Part shown: piece after piece, positions 25,583-34,584 of the stretch
Layout of the letters: each line of letters opens with the position of its first letter
Numbering within the stretch: the first letter of the stretch is position 1
The notes under the pieces: model-generated
Told to the model about the DNA's origin: nothing
Databases searched by the model: none
Seen by the model: only the letters and a program-made list of their open reading frames with translations
Position numbers and translations under genes: made by a program
Assembly (NCBI GenBank): GCA_024277595.1
Contig: JAJRUV010000132.1
Location: forward strand, 1-40,311
Length of the DNA: 40,311 bases
Reading direction: 5' to 3'
DNA from: Gammaproteobacteria bacterium
GTDB lineage: Bacteria > Pseudomonadota > Gammaproteobacteria > Thiohalospirales > Thiohalospiraceae

Positions 25583-27133
25583 CTACCGAAATCTATCATA
25601 AAGGGTGGTTTCGGTCGCCGTGTCGATAGTAACGGCCTGGGGTTGCTCGTCGTTTGTCAGCGGTTCTGCACTAACCAACTGTTGCTCCAGTACCGCTAAC
25701 GTTGCTTCTGAAGCATCCTTCCCATGCTGACTGCGTTGCTGAATACGGGCACGCAGCATCGGGATCTCCGCCTGAAAATCCAGAATCGTAACCGGTACAC
25801 GCAGACGATCTCCCAGTTGCCGGAATCTGACTCGGTCTGCTTTCCTCAAAAAGGTGGCGTCCACAATAACCGGATAGCCGCTTTGCAAAAGACTTTCTGC
25901 CAGCATCAGCAACTGTTGGTAGACTCGGTGGCTGGTTTGCCGGCTGTAGATTCCCGCATCGGTTGCTGAATCGGTGCGCGCGTTGGGCGGCAGGCCAAAC
26001 AACCGTTTGCGTTCAATATCAGAGCGGATGCGGATTGCGCCCAGCTGTTCCAGCAGGGAGTGCGTCAGGTGGGTTTTGCCGGATCCGGAAAAGCCATGGG
26101 TGATGAACAGACGCGGTTTACCCGCTTTTGTATAGCGTTCTGCAAGCGACAGGTAACTTTGCAGTCCGGATTGGATAGAGATGCGCAGCTTCGAATCAGC
26201 ATCTGTTTGTGACAGGCGAATTCCCGCAACCTTGGCGCGTACCATCGCCCGATAGACCCGGTAATAGTTCAGCAGGACAAGCCCGGAGTAGTCGCCACTG
26301 TACTCCAGCTGTTTGTTGAGAAACCGGAAAGCCAGTCCCGGCTTTCCCCGTTGTTCCAGGTCCATAACCAGAAAAGCGAGTTCACTCATCACATCAATCC
26401 AGTACAGGGAAGGATTGAACTCGATACAGTCAAATACGATCACGCGGTTGTTCAACAGCACCATGTTCCCTAGGTGCATATCGCCGTGACACTCTCTGAT
26501 GCAGCCGTTCCGCTTGCGTTTATGCATCGTTTCCATGAGTCGATGAAAGGCGTTGTTGCTCCATTGTCTGATGTGCTTGATTGCGTCTGTTTTTTTATTA
26601 TCTACAGTAAGTTGTAGCAATATGGTAAAGTTGTCCATCGAAATTTCATGGATCCCTTCCGGCTCGCCCCACGGAGCATTTCCCCCGGCTGTTGCGATAC
26701 TGGCATGGAACCGGGCTATGTCACGGGCCAGTTGATCGATATGTGAGGGATGGAGTTGTTGCTGCTGCAATACATGGTCAAGGCGGGCATTAGCAGGGAA
26801 CTGCTCCATTTTTACCGCATATTCAAAAGGTATCGGCCCGTTGATGAGCGGTTGTTGCGGCGTACCACCAAAGCCAACAACATCCAGATAGAGCATGGGA
26901 GCAAGCCTTCGATTGAGGCGCAGCTCTTCCCGGCAGTAGTAGCGGCGTTTTTCCAGAGTTGAAAAATCCACGAAACCGAGATTGACGGGCTTTTTTATTT
27001 TGTAGGCGAACGGGCCGGTAAGCAAGATCCAGGAGATGTGGGTCTCAATGAGTTCAAAACCGAATGTTGGGTGATCGTAGAGCGCCGGGTTTTGCAGCGC
27101 GCCGAGGAACTCGGTCTGATAGTGATATATCAT
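25583..27133 (-). CDS. Bifunctional aminoglycoside-phosphotransferase-like/ATP-binding protein
   Basis: A 516-residue cytosolic protein of two parts. Residues about 20-330 form an APH/choline-kinase-like domain with CRECHGDMHLGNMVL (catalytic HGDxHxxN) and VIVFDCIEFNP (metal-binding Asp). Residues about 340-500 form a P-loop kinase-like domain with Walker A GFSGSGKT and a likely lid region (RQRSQHGKDAS type), like zeta-toxin or polynucleotide-kinase ATPases. This fused layout is common in proteobacteria, usually annotated as an AAA family ATPase, and its substrate is not known. It converges on the jacalin gene (38 bp between the stops) and is divergent from the PBP1b gene. Confidence 0.85.
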   Translation of the reverse strand: MIYHYQTEFLGALQNPALYDHPTFGFELIETHISWILLTGPFAYKIKKPVNLGFVDFSTLEKRRYYCREELRLNRRLAPMLYLDVVGFGGTPQQPLINGPIPFEYAVKMEQFPANARLDHVLQQQQLHPSHIDQLARDIARFHASIATAGGNAPWGEPEGIHEISMDNFTILLQLTVDNKKTDAIKHIRQWSNNAFHRLMETMHKRKRNGCIRECHGDMHLGNMVLLNNRVIVFDCIEFNPSLYWIDVMSELAFLVMDLEQRGKPGLAFRFLNKQLEYSGDYSGLVLLNYYRVYRAMVRAKVAGIRLSQTDADSKLRISIQSGLQSYLSLAERYTKAGKPRLFITHGFSGSGKTHLTHSLLEQLGAIRIRSDIERKRLFGLPPNARTDSATDAGIYSRQTSHRVYQQLLMLAESLLQSGYPVIVDATFLRKADRVRFRQLGDRLRVPVTILDFQAEIPMLRARIQQRSQHGKDASEATLAVLEQQLVSAEPLTNDEQPQAVTIDTATETTLYDRFR

Positions 27134-27202
27134 AGCGCGTTACTATTATTCTCCGAACTAACGGTTCAGAATTCCTACCTGAATTTTAGCAGACAGTAGC
27201 AG

Positions 27203-29563
27203 ATGGCTTCGAAGAAACCAAAAAAAACCGCCAGGCGGCGAACCGCTGATAAAAACGAGTATTCACCGGCTCGCTGGCGCAAGTATATTGCACCTGTAGT
27301 TACCGGCCTGGCGCTGATGCTGGCTGCCTATGTATTCTATCTTGATATCAATGTGCGTGAACAGTTCGAAGGCAAACGCTGGGCTGTGCCGGCAAGCGTC
27401 TATGCGCGGCCATTGGAACTGTATCCCGGGGTGAGACTGACCCGTCAGCAGCTGCTGGATGAACTGCAGGCTCTGGGTTATCAGCGCAGTACCAGTGCAG
27501 ACGGGGCTGGTAGCTTCAAGGCGCATGGCCGGCATGTGACGCTGGTGACACGGCCGTTTCAATTCTGGGACGGGCAGGAGTCCTCGCGGCGTATCGAGTT
27601 GAGTTTTGATGGCTCGGCTCTGGACCGGATTCGGGATACCGGCAATAACCAGCCTCTCACCTTGGTGCGGCTGGAGCCTCGATTGATTGCGAAGATCTAC
27701 CCGGGACACAATGAAGACCGCATTCTGGTTCGGCTCGATCAGGTTCCCCAGGCGCTGGTTACCGCGCTGCTCGCAATCGAGGATCGCAATTTTTATCGCC
27801 ACTATGGTGTTGCACCGCGCTCTATATTACGCGCAGTGTGGGTCAACCTGCGCGCAGGCCGGACGGTTCAGGGCGGCAGCACCCTGACCCAGCAACTGGT
27901 GAAAAACTTCTACCTGACCAATGAACGTACTTTGTGGCGCAAGATAAATGAAGCCATTATGGCTCTGCTGCTGGAGTTTCATTATGACAAGGATGAAATT
28001 CTGGAAGCCTATCTGAACGAGATCTATCTGGGCCAGGATGGGCTGCGCTCGATTCACGGCTTTGGTCTTGCTGCCAGATTCTATTTTGGTCGCCCGCTGC
28101 AGGAGCTGCGCTTGTCCCAGCTTGCCATGCTGGTTGGCATGGTCAAGGGGCCATCCTACTACGATCCGCGACGCCATCCCGAACGGGCCGTTGCCCGCCG
28201 CAATCTGGTGCTGCGTGCTCTGGCAGGACAGCAGCATATCGACAAGTCACAGCTGCAAACCGCGGCTGGCGAGGAGCTGGGGGTGCTGCCGGAAACCCCT
28301 AGCGGCATAACTCGCTATCCGGCGTTCATGGAGTTGGTGCGGCAGCAGCTCTACCGGGACTACCGTGATGATGATTTGCGTTCTGAGGGGATGCAGATCT
28401 TTACTACTCTTGAACCGGTTGCCCAGGCGGCAGCGGAGCAGGCACTTACGGAACGGCTGAAAAAACTGGAGCAGGTTCGTGGCATGGAGTCTGACAGGCT
28501 GGAAGGCGCTGCCCTGATAACCGATCCTGCCAGCGGGGAGATTCTGGCGGTGGTTGGCGGGCGCAAAGTCCGCTTTGCCGGGTTCAACCGGGCAGTGAAT
28601 GCGGTGCGCCCGATTGGATCATTGATGAAGCCCGCCATCTACCTGACAGCGCTTGAGCAGCCGAACCGCTATACACTGGTCACCCTGCTGGATGATGAGC
28701 CCCTCACCCTGACTTGGCCCAACGGCAACAGTTGGTCGCCGCAGAACTATGACCATCAAAGTCATGGGCAGGTGCCACTTTATCTTGCCCTTGCCCACTC
28801 CTACAATCTGGCAACCGTGCGGCTTGGTCTGGACATAGGGGTTGATGAGGTGCTGAACACCGTCCGGCAGCTGGGGGTGTATCGCCCGCTGAACAGCTAT
28901 CCCTCTGCGTTGCTGGGAGCAGCCGAACTCAGCCCGCTTGAAGTCGCCCAGATGTATCAGACGCTTGCCAATGGCGGCTTTCGTTCCCCTCTGCGCACCA
29001 TTCGAGAAGTGCTCGCCGGCAACGGGGAGCCGCTGCAGCGCTATCCACTGGATATAGAGCAGGCAGCTGATCCTGCTGCGGTCTATCTGCTTAACCGGGC
29101 GTTGCAGGCTGCTGTGCGCGAGGGTACCGGGCAGGCATTGTACCAGCAGTTACCCTCGTCGCTGGATATTGCCGGCAAGACCGGCACGACCGACGGACTG
29201 CGCGACAGCTGGTTTGCCGGTTATACCGGAGATCGTCTGGCGGTGGTATGGGTGGGGCGTGATGACAACAAAAGTACCGGGCTGAGCGGTTCCAGCGGTG
29301 CATTGTTGGTCTGGCGTGATATGATAAAAACAATGGGTACGCAACCCTTGATGCTGGTTGCACCGCAGGAGATCCAGCAGGCATGGGTTGAACCCGATAC
29401 CGGCCTGCGCAGCCGGGAAACCTGTCCGGGTGCAGTATGGTTGCCTTTCATTGATGGAGCTGTACCTGCCGAGCACAGCGAGTGCGGTATTGACGGGTAT
29501 CAGCAGCGGCCGGTCAACCCCCTGCAACAAGGTATCGATTTGCTGAAAGGAATTTTCCAATGA
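27203..29563 (+). CDS. mrcB: Penicillin-binding protein 1B, bifunctional peptidoglycan synthase
   Basis: A 786-residue class A PBP. A basic cytosolic tail and one membrane helix (about 29-48) come first, then a UB2H-like domain, then the GT51 glycosyltransferase with EDRNFYRHYGV (catalytic Glu), GGSTLTQQLVKN and EAYLNEIYLGQ. The transpeptidase follows with the SxxK nucleophile in GSLMKPAIYL, SYNLATV for the SxN-type motif and AGKTGTTD for KTG. It polymerises and crosslinks peptidoglycan at the inner membrane. The stop overlaps the start of a TPR lipoprotein gene (ATGA), which suggests that protein is its activator. All active residues are present. Confidence 0.95.
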   Translation: MASKKPKKTARRRTADKNEYSPARWRKYIAPVVTGLALMLAAYVFYLDINVREQFEGKRWAVPASVYARPLELYPGVRLTRQQLLDELQALGYQRSTSADGAGSFKAHGRHVTLVTRPFQFWDGQESSRRIELSFDGSALDRIRDTGNNQPLTLVRLEPRLIAKIYPGHNEDRILVRLDQVPQALVTALLAIEDRNFYRHYGVAPRSILRAVWVNLRAGRTVQGGSTLTQQLVKNFYLTNERTLWRKINEAIMALLLEFHYDKDEILEAYLNEIYLGQDGLRSIHGFGLAARFYFGRPLQELRLSQLAMLVGMVKGPSYYDPRRHPERAVARRNLVLRALAGQQHIDKSQLQTAAGEELGVLPETPSGITRYPAFMELVRQQLYRDYRDDDLRSEGMQIFTTLEPVAQAAAEQALTERLKKLEQVRGMESDRLEGAALITDPASGEILAVVGGRKVRFAGFNRAVNAVRPIGSLMKPAIYLTALEQPNRYTLVTLLDDEPLTLTWPNGNSWSPQNYDHQSHGQVPLYLALAHSYNLATVRLGLDIGVDEVLNTVRQLGVYRPLNSYPSALLGAAELSPLEVAQMYQTLANGGFRSPLRTIREVLAGNGEPLQRYPLDIEQAADPAAVYLLNRALQAAVREGTGQALYQQLPSSLDIAGKTGTTDGLRDSWFAGYTGDRLAVVWVGRDDNKSTGLSGSSGALLVWRDMIKTMGTQPLMLVAPQEIQQAWVEPDTGLRSRETCPGAVWLPFIDGAVPAEHSECGIDGYQQRPVNPLQQGIDLLKGIFQ

Positions 29564-30081
29564 AACAGTTGTTGAAATTGTCGCCGCCGGAAGTTGGTCG
29601 ACATTGTCTGGAAGGGGCGCCTGCGCTGCTCTCAGCCGGAGTTCTCGCCATGCTCCTGTCAAGCTGCGCCGGAGTTCAGGGCCCTGCATCTGCGCCTGTC
29701 ATAACCATACCGCCGCAGCCGGAGGAGGTTGTGGTGGCAAAACCGGCTACGCGGCCAATAGTGACTCCGGCACCGCTGCCGATACCTCCCGCCCGTCCGG
29801 CACCACCCGCCAATGATACTGTGTTGGCGCTGTTGAGCGATGCCCGTGTTCAGGCTGATTCCGGTAATCTTGCCGCCGCCGCGGCCAATCTTGAACGTGC
29901 TATCCGTATTGAACCCCGAAATGCCCAGCTGTGGAACCGGCTGGCCCATGTGCGCCTGAAACAGAAAAAATATGCATTGGCTGCCAGTCTGGCAGCGAAA
30001 TCCAGTACTCTTGCCGCCGGAAACCGTGTTTTACTGAGTGACAACCGGGCCATCATCGAGCAGACGCGGCAGGGACGTTAA
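29560..30081 (+). CDS. TPR lipoprotein, probable PBP1b activator (LpoP-like)
   Basis: A 173-residue protein with a long basic N-terminus and a lipobox LLSSC at about residue 36. A Pro-rich linker follows (PIPPARPAPPA), then a C-terminal pair of tetratricopeptide-like helices (LLSDARVQADSGNLAAAAANLERAI split over two repeats, then LWNRLAHVRLKQKKYALAA). In Pseudomonas a TPR lipoprotein next to the PBP1b gene (LpoP) stimulates PBP1b from the outer membrane, and this has the same design and place. It is co-translated with mrcB through ATGA. The role is inferred from that parallel. Confidence 0.75.
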   Translation: MKQLLKLSPPEVGRHCLEGAPALLSAGVLAMLLSSCAGVQGPASAPVITIPPQPEEVVVAKPATRPIVTPAPLPIPPARPAPPANDTVLALLSDARVQADSGNLAAAAANLERAIRIEPRNAQLWNRLAHVRLKQKKYALAASLAAKSSTLAAGNRVLLSDNRAIIEQTRQGR

Positions 30082-30087
30082 CAACTG

Positions 30088-30582
30088 GTGGGCGTCTATT
30101 CCGTCAATAAACTGATGACCGAGGCGCGCCGCCTGGCAGCCGAATATCGTAAAACCACCGGCAAGCCCCTCGCAATCAGCAATGAGATCGCCCTGTTTGA
30201 CGCTGCCCGCCTGCTTGATCTGGAGGTTCCGGAAGTTTCGGCCTCCGGTTATGATGTGGTAGGCCGGGGTCGGCGGGAAGGGCAGCGCATCCAGATCAAG
30301 GCGCGGGCTCTGTTTGACGAAAGCAAGTCAGGTCAGCGCATCGGGCAGCTCAAACTGGATAAGGAGTGGGATCGGGTCATGCTGGTGTTGATGGATGAAA
30401 ACTATGAACCCTGTGAAATCCATGAAGCAACGCGCCCGGTCATTCTCGACTCCCTGGAGGGACAGAAAAACAGTCAGCGTAACCGGCGCGGCGCGATGTC
30501 TATTGCACGGTTCAGGAATATCTCCCGGCTGGTGTGGACCCGGGAAGAGGGGGAGATAACCGGCGAGTTGTGGGAAAACTGA
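30088..30582 (+). CDS. DUF6998-like conserved hypothetical protein
   Basis: A 164-residue soluble protein from GTG 30088. Segments such as LAISNEIALFDAARLLDLEV, IQIKARALFDES and WDRVMLVLMDENYEPCEIHEA recall the DUF6998 group, whose core (E...QIK...D.V..V..D..Y) looks like a divergent restriction-endonuclease-like fold. No function is known. It lies 7 bp after the lipoprotein gene and 10 bp before yoaA, so it is part of the same transcript. The start could instead be ATG 30115, since no ribosome site decides between them. Confidence 0.6.
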   Translation: MGVYSVNKLMTEARRLAAEYRKTTGKPLAISNEIALFDAARLLDLEVPEVSASGYDVVGRGRREGQRIQIKARALFDESKSGQRIGQLKLDKEWDRVMLVLMDENYEPCEIHEATRPVILDSLEGQKNSQRNRRGAMSIARFRNISRLVWTREEGEITGELWEN

Positions 30583-30591
30583 GAATCCGGC

Positions 30592-32520
30592 ATGCTTTCC
30601 AGTAGCGAGATCTTGGCCGCAGACGGCCCGCTGGCGCAGCATATTCCCGGTTTTGCGCCGCGCCAGCCGCAACAGGAGATGGCGATGGCGGTAGAGCAGG
30701 CCATCGCCAACAGCAGCGTACTCATCGCCGAAGCGGGGACGGGTACGGGAAAGACTTTTGCCTATCTGGTTCCCGCTCTGCTCAGTGGCGAGAAGGTCAT
30801 TATCTCCACCGGCACCAAAAACCTGCAGGACCAGCTATTCCACAAGGATTTGCCGGTGGTGCGTGATGCACTGGGCGTCCCGGTCACTGTTGCCATGCTC
30901 AAGGGTCGCGGGAACTATCTCTGTACCCACCGTCTCGATCTGGCCGAGGAACAGGGGCGGTTCACCTCCCGCACGCAGGTGGATCAACTGTTGCGTATCC
31001 GCAGCTGGAGCGGGCGCACCCGCACGGGCGATACCTCCGAAATGAGTGATGTTCCCGAAGATGCGCCCGTCTGGAGCATGGTAACCTCCAATACGGACAA
31101 CTGCCTGGGGCAGGAGTGTCCTGATTTCAGTGATTGCCATGTCATGCGCGCCCGGCGCAAGGCGCAGGAGGCCGATGTGCTGGTGGTTAACCACCATCTG
31201 CTGTTCGCCGACATGGCGCTGAGAGAGAGCGGGTTTGGTGAGATACTGCCGTCAGCCAATGCCCTGATTCTCGACGAGGCCCATCAACTGCCTGATGTGG
31301 CCACCAGTTTCTTTGGCCAGAGTGTGACCGGCAATCAGTTGCTGGAACTGGCCCGCGATACCATCAGCGAGGATCTGCAGGAGGCGGGGGAGGACAAATC
31401 CCTGCAAAACCAGGCCGACAAGTTGCAGAAAGCGGTACAGGATATGCGGCTCGCCTTCGGTCCGGAACAGCGGCGCGCGCCTTGGCGCGGCATCGCCGAA
31501 CAATCTGCCATGCAGGAAGCCGTAGCGAAGCTGCACGAAGTCCTTCGGGAGTTGCAGCAACTGCTGGAGCCTCAGGCCCAGCGGGGCAAGGGGCTGGAAA
31601 ATTGTTTGAAGCGCAGTGTTGAACTGCTGGATAGGTTCACCCATCTGACTGGCGATTCTCCCGATGAACATATCCACTGGTTTGAAACCTACAAACGCAG
31701 TTTCAGCCTCCATCTTACCCCGTTGAACATCGCCGATATTTTCCGCGGCAAGGTGCAGCAGCAGAAGATCGCCTGGGTTTTTACTTCTGCTACCCTGGCG
31801 GTTGGTACCGGGTTTGACTACTTCTCCAGCCGTATGGGGCTATCTGATGCAGAAACCTGCCGTTGGGACAGCCCGTTCGATTATCCTCGTCAGGCGGTAC
31901 TCTATGTGCCGCAGCAGATGCCCAGTCCCACAGCCCAAAACTATACCGAGGCCGTACTGGAGCGAGCCCTGGAGGTCATTCGGCTAAGCCAGGGCAGGGC
32001 CTTCATTCTGTTCACCAGTCACCGTGCCCTGCAGTGGGCGGCCCAACAGCTGAGAGATAAACTGGACTACCCGCTGCTGGTTCAGGGGGAAATGCCACGC
32101 AGCCGCCTGCTGGAACGGTTTCGTGAACTGGGTAACGCGGTTCTGTTGGGAACCAGCAGTTTCTGGGAGGGGGTGGATGTGCGGGGGGAAGCACTCTCCT
32201 GTGTGATTATCGACAAGCTGCCATTCGCCTCACCCGGTGATCCGATCACGGAGGCACGCATAGAGGCGTTGCGGGCGCGGGGAGGCAATCCATTCATGGA
32301 GTTTCAACTCCCGGAAGCGGTACTCACCCTCAAGCAGGGGGCCGGGAGATTGATCCGCGATGACAAGGATCGGGGTACGCTGGTGTTGTGTGATCCACGC
32401 CTGTTGAGCAAACCTTACGGACGCCTGTTTCTTGACAGTCTGCCTGCCATGACCCGTACCCGGAAAATCGATGTGGTACAGCGGTTTTTTGCTTTGCAAC
32501 AGAAGGAGTCCGCGACGTGA
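30592..32520 (+). CDS. yoaA: ATP-dependent DNA helicase YoaA (DinG/XPD family)
   Basis: A 642-residue superfamily 2 helicase with Walker A AEAGTGTGKT near residue 47, DEAH box (LILDEAHQLPD), and the C-terminal motif VI region QGAGRLIRDDKDRG. Four cysteines (RGNYLC, then C, C and C in DNCLGQECPDFSDC) form the iron-sulfur cluster site that marks XPD/DinG-type helicases. The length and layout fit YoaA, which helps repair replication damage. Its stop overlaps the GTG start of tsaB (GTGA), a common gammaproteobacterial pairing. Confidence 0.92.
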   Translation: MLSSSEILAADGPLAQHIPGFAPRQPQQEMAMAVEQAIANSSVLIAEAGTGTGKTFAYLVPALLSGEKVIISTGTKNLQDQLFHKDLPVVRDALGVPVTVAMLKGRGNYLCTHRLDLAEEQGRFTSRTQVDQLLRIRSWSGRTRTGDTSEMSDVPEDAPVWSMVTSNTDNCLGQECPDFSDCHVMRARRKAQEADVLVVNHHLLFADMALRESGFGEILPSANALILDEAHQLPDVATSFFGQSVTGNQLLELARDTISEDLQEAGEDKSLQNQADKLQKAVQDMRLAFGPEQRRAPWRGIAEQSAMQEAVAKLHEVLRELQQLLEPQAQRGKGLENCLKRSVELLDRFTHLTGDSPDEHIHWFETYKRSFSLHLTPLNIADIFRGKVQQQKIAWVFTSATLAVGTGFDYFSSRMGLSDAETCRWDSPFDYPRQAVLYVPQQMPSPTAQNYTEAVLERALEVIRLSQGRAFILFTSHRALQWAAQQLRDKLDYPLLVQGEMPRSRLLERFRELGNAVLLGTSSFWEGVDVRGEALSCVIIDKLPFASPGDPITEARIEALRARGGNPFMEFQLPEAVLTLKQGAGRLIRDDKDRGTLVLCDPRLLSKPYGRLFLDSLPAMTRTRKIDVVQRFFALQQKESAT

Positions 32521-33209
32521 AGCTACTTGCAATTGACACCGCTACCGAGGCCTGTTCGGCTGCATTGTGGGTAGACGGGGAGGTTGCCGAGCGCTTTGAT
32601 ATTGCTCCGCGCCAGCATGCCAGCCTGATCTTGCCGATGGCCGAGCAGTTGCTGGCAGAGGCTGAACTGATGGTGTCACAGCTGGATCTGCTGGCGTTTG
32701 GCCGCGGCCCCGGCTCATTCACCGGCGTGCGGATTGCGGCCAGTATCACTCAAGGTATCGCCTTTGCTGCTGATCTGCCGGTGCTGCCGGTTTCAACCCT
32801 GACTGCGTTGGCCCAGGGGGCGGGACGCAAAGCGGGAGTTAACCGGGTACTTGCCGCCATTGATGCCCGCATGGGCGAGCTGTACTGGAGCCGTTGTACA
32901 GCCGAACCGGGCGCTATCATGCGGCCAGCGGGAGATGAGCAACTGGCAGCACCAGCGGCCGTTCTGTTGCCTGCGGGAAGTGGCTGGCACGGGGCCGGTC
33001 CCGGTTGGCACAGCCACGGCGAGAGTTTGCGTAAACGCATGGCGACACGATTGGAAAGCAGCGACCCGGAAAGCTATCCTCATGCCCTTGATGTAGCCGC
33101 TCTGGCGGCGCATGATCTGTCAGCAGGAGTTGTGCCGCTTCCCGCTGCGCAGGTGCTTCCTGTCTATTTGCGCAACAGCGTCGCGGGGCGGCGGAAGAAG
33201 TCTGAGTAA
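32517..33209 (+). CDS. tsaB: TsaB, tRNA threonylcarbamoyladenosine biosynthesis subunit
   Basis: A 230-residue protein with the ASKHA-fold opening LLAIDTATEACSAALW, the segment RQHASLILPM and FGRGPGSFTGVRIAAS, all typical of TsaB. It dimerises with TsaD and, with TsaE, transfers the threonylcarbamoyl group to A37 of ANN-decoding tRNAs. It lacks the metal-binding His pair of TsaD, as expected. The start is GTG 32517, coupled to yoaA. Confidence 0.93.
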   Translation: MKLLAIDTATEACSAALWVDGEVAERFDIAPRQHASLILPMAEQLLAEAELMVSQLDLLAFGRGPGSFTGVRIAASITQGIAFAADLPVLPVSTLTALAQGAGRKAGVNRVLAAIDARMGELYWSRCTAEPGAIMRPAGDEQLAAPAAVLLPAGSGWHGAGPGWHSHGESLRKRMATRLESSDPESYPHALDVAALAAHDLSAGVVPLPAAQVLPVYLRNSVAGRRKKSE

Positions 33210-33288
33210 TCATGTCCTGTTCGCAACCCGTTACGTTTCGTATTTTAGTTCGGCATTGCTAATTTAGTTAATAATTAATGTCGATATT

Positions 33289-33513
33289 ATGCTTGCAAAG
33301 CGAAAGATGAAACAAAAAAAGTTAGCCGAGAAAATTGGAATTACGGTTCAAAATCTTTCCACCCTGAAAACAGGAAAAGCCCGAGCCATTCGTTTCTCTA
33401 CCTTGGACGCTATCTGCAAACAGGAGTTCTGTCATCATGGAGGTTCCCATTCCCGATCGCCACACTGCTGGCCATGCGTTAGTAGAGTTTTTGAAACATT
33501 ATGCGGGGCGTGA
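33289..33513 (+). pseudogene. Truncated XRE/Cro-type HTH regulator
   Basis: The first about 45 codons give a Cro/C1 helix-turn-helix typical of the YozG-like group: MLAKRKMKQKKLAEKIGIT, then NLSTLKTGKARAIRFSTLDAICK. Family members usually continue AL-CQPGDLLEY, but here the frame runs into unrelated residues (QEFCHHGGSHSRS...) that are out of frame with, and overlap, the phosphoribosyltransferase start. Upstream codons N-V-D-I in the same frame also match the family, but no standard start precedes them. Both ends therefore look degenerate, and I treat it as a remnant, probably joined to the next gene by a deletion. Confidence 0.65.
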
Positions 33514-34078
33514 TGATGTTATTGTTCTGGCGCTGCCGCGTGGCGGGGTGCCGGTGGCGGCGGAAATTGCCAGGGCACTGAATGCGCCGCTGGATGTGAT
33601 GCTGGTGCGCAAGCTGGGGTTGCCTGGTCATCCTGAATTGGCGATGGGGGCCATTGCCAGCGGGGGTGTGCAGGTGATGAATGACGGGGTGCTGCGCCAG
33701 GCAATGGTTTCTCCCGAGGCCATTGACGCAGTGGTGCAGCAGGAGAGTCGGGAGCTGGAATACCGTGAACGAACTTATCGGGGTGATCGGTCATGGCCGG
33801 TTTTGAAGGGGCGCTGTGTCATTTTGGTGGATGATGGTCTGGCGACCGGTGCGACCATGCGGGCCGCCATCGATGCGGTGAAGGTGCAAGACCCTGCGTG
33901 TGTTGTGGTGGCCGTGCCGGTGGCGCCACCGGAGGCTGTCCATGAACTGGAGCCGCGGGTTGATGAGGTGGTGTGTCCGCTGCAGCCGGAGTCGTTCATG
34001 GCTATTGGTCAGTGGTATCGTGATTTCCGCCAGGTCTCTGATGCCGAGGTTTTGACCCAGCTTGAAGCGTTGGCGTAG
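33437..34078 (+). CDS. Phosphoribosyltransferase domain protein
   Basis: A 213-residue type I PRTase-fold protein. VILVDDGLATGATM (about 130-143) is the PRPP-binding signature, and VLALPRGGVPVAAEIA near residue 33 supplies the PPi loop. Proteins of this sort act on an unknown base or are regulators. An AGGAG lies 10 bases before ATG 33437. It overlaps the end of the HTH remnant frame, so its promoter may have been changed by the event that cut that gene. Confidence 0.85.
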   Translation: MEVPIPDRHTAGHALVEFLKHYAGRDDVIVLALPRGGVPVAAEIARALNAPLDVMLVRKLGLPGHPELAMGAIASGGVQVMNDGVLRQAMVSPEAIDAVVQQESRELEYRERTYRGDRSWPVLKGRCVILVDDGLATGATMRAAIDAVKVQDPACVVVAVPVAPPEAVHELEPRVDEVVCPLQPESFMAIGQWYRDFRQVSDAEVLTQLEALA

Positions 34079-34089
34079 AAGGCATGTTC

Positions 34090-34179
34090 TATACCCTAAA
34101 TTACCTGGAAATGCAGTTTTTTGAGTCCGTCCGAAACCGCAATACTGCGTTGCAGTTCTTGAAAAGGGCGAGCCATTCT
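34090..34179 (+). repeat. Half copy (left arm and centre) of dispersed palindromic repeat
   Basis: From tataccc through gaaaccgcaatactgcgttgcag to gggcgagccatt, this matches the left arm and part of the centre of the palindrome at 17419-17580 with few changes. The right arm is absent, and unrelated sequence follows from about 34180. Confidence 0.8.
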
Positions 34180-34584
34180 TTTGTTGCCGGATTTGTGGTT
34201 CAGGCCGGTGATGTGGGTCTGCCACTCTTCCTGATCCATCCCGAAAATGCAATGGGTCTGGTGCTTGTTGACCGTGATAAATACGCCGTTAACAGCTTGT
34301 GGCGCTGGCAAGCTTTGCACCATCCGTTGGCATGACAAGCTCCCGTCAATCCAATGACGGATAACAGTGCCTTCCCACTGCTCTGTGTACGATGCGTTAC
34401 CGTGAAACTCCAAAGAAGCGCTTAACTGGGCAATGTTACCCTGAGGGAGCGTTGTATTTGCGTGGTAATTTCGTGGAGTTTCCGGTGGAACGCGACGGTA
34501 TCACTGTGTTTTTGTGCAATATAATCGTTTTATAACAAAGTAAAAGAAGGTAGAATTTCCTGTACCGGGGATATTTGGCTATTT
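34180..34584. other. Gene-poor stretch between repeat and amidase gene
   Basis: Open frames exist on both strands (minus 34096-34413; plus 34392-34535, 47 codons beginning MRYRETPKKRL), but none has a ribosome site or a family I can name. The composition suggests decayed coding DNA, perhaps a lost mobile gene next to the repeat half. The last 70 bases are A/T-rich and may hold the amidase promoter. Confidence 0.4.

Noticed and set aside
34096-34413. Minus-strand 105-codon open frame next to the repeat half
   Set aside because: Partly made of repeat sequence, no family recognised, no ribosome site; at most a decayed mobile gene.
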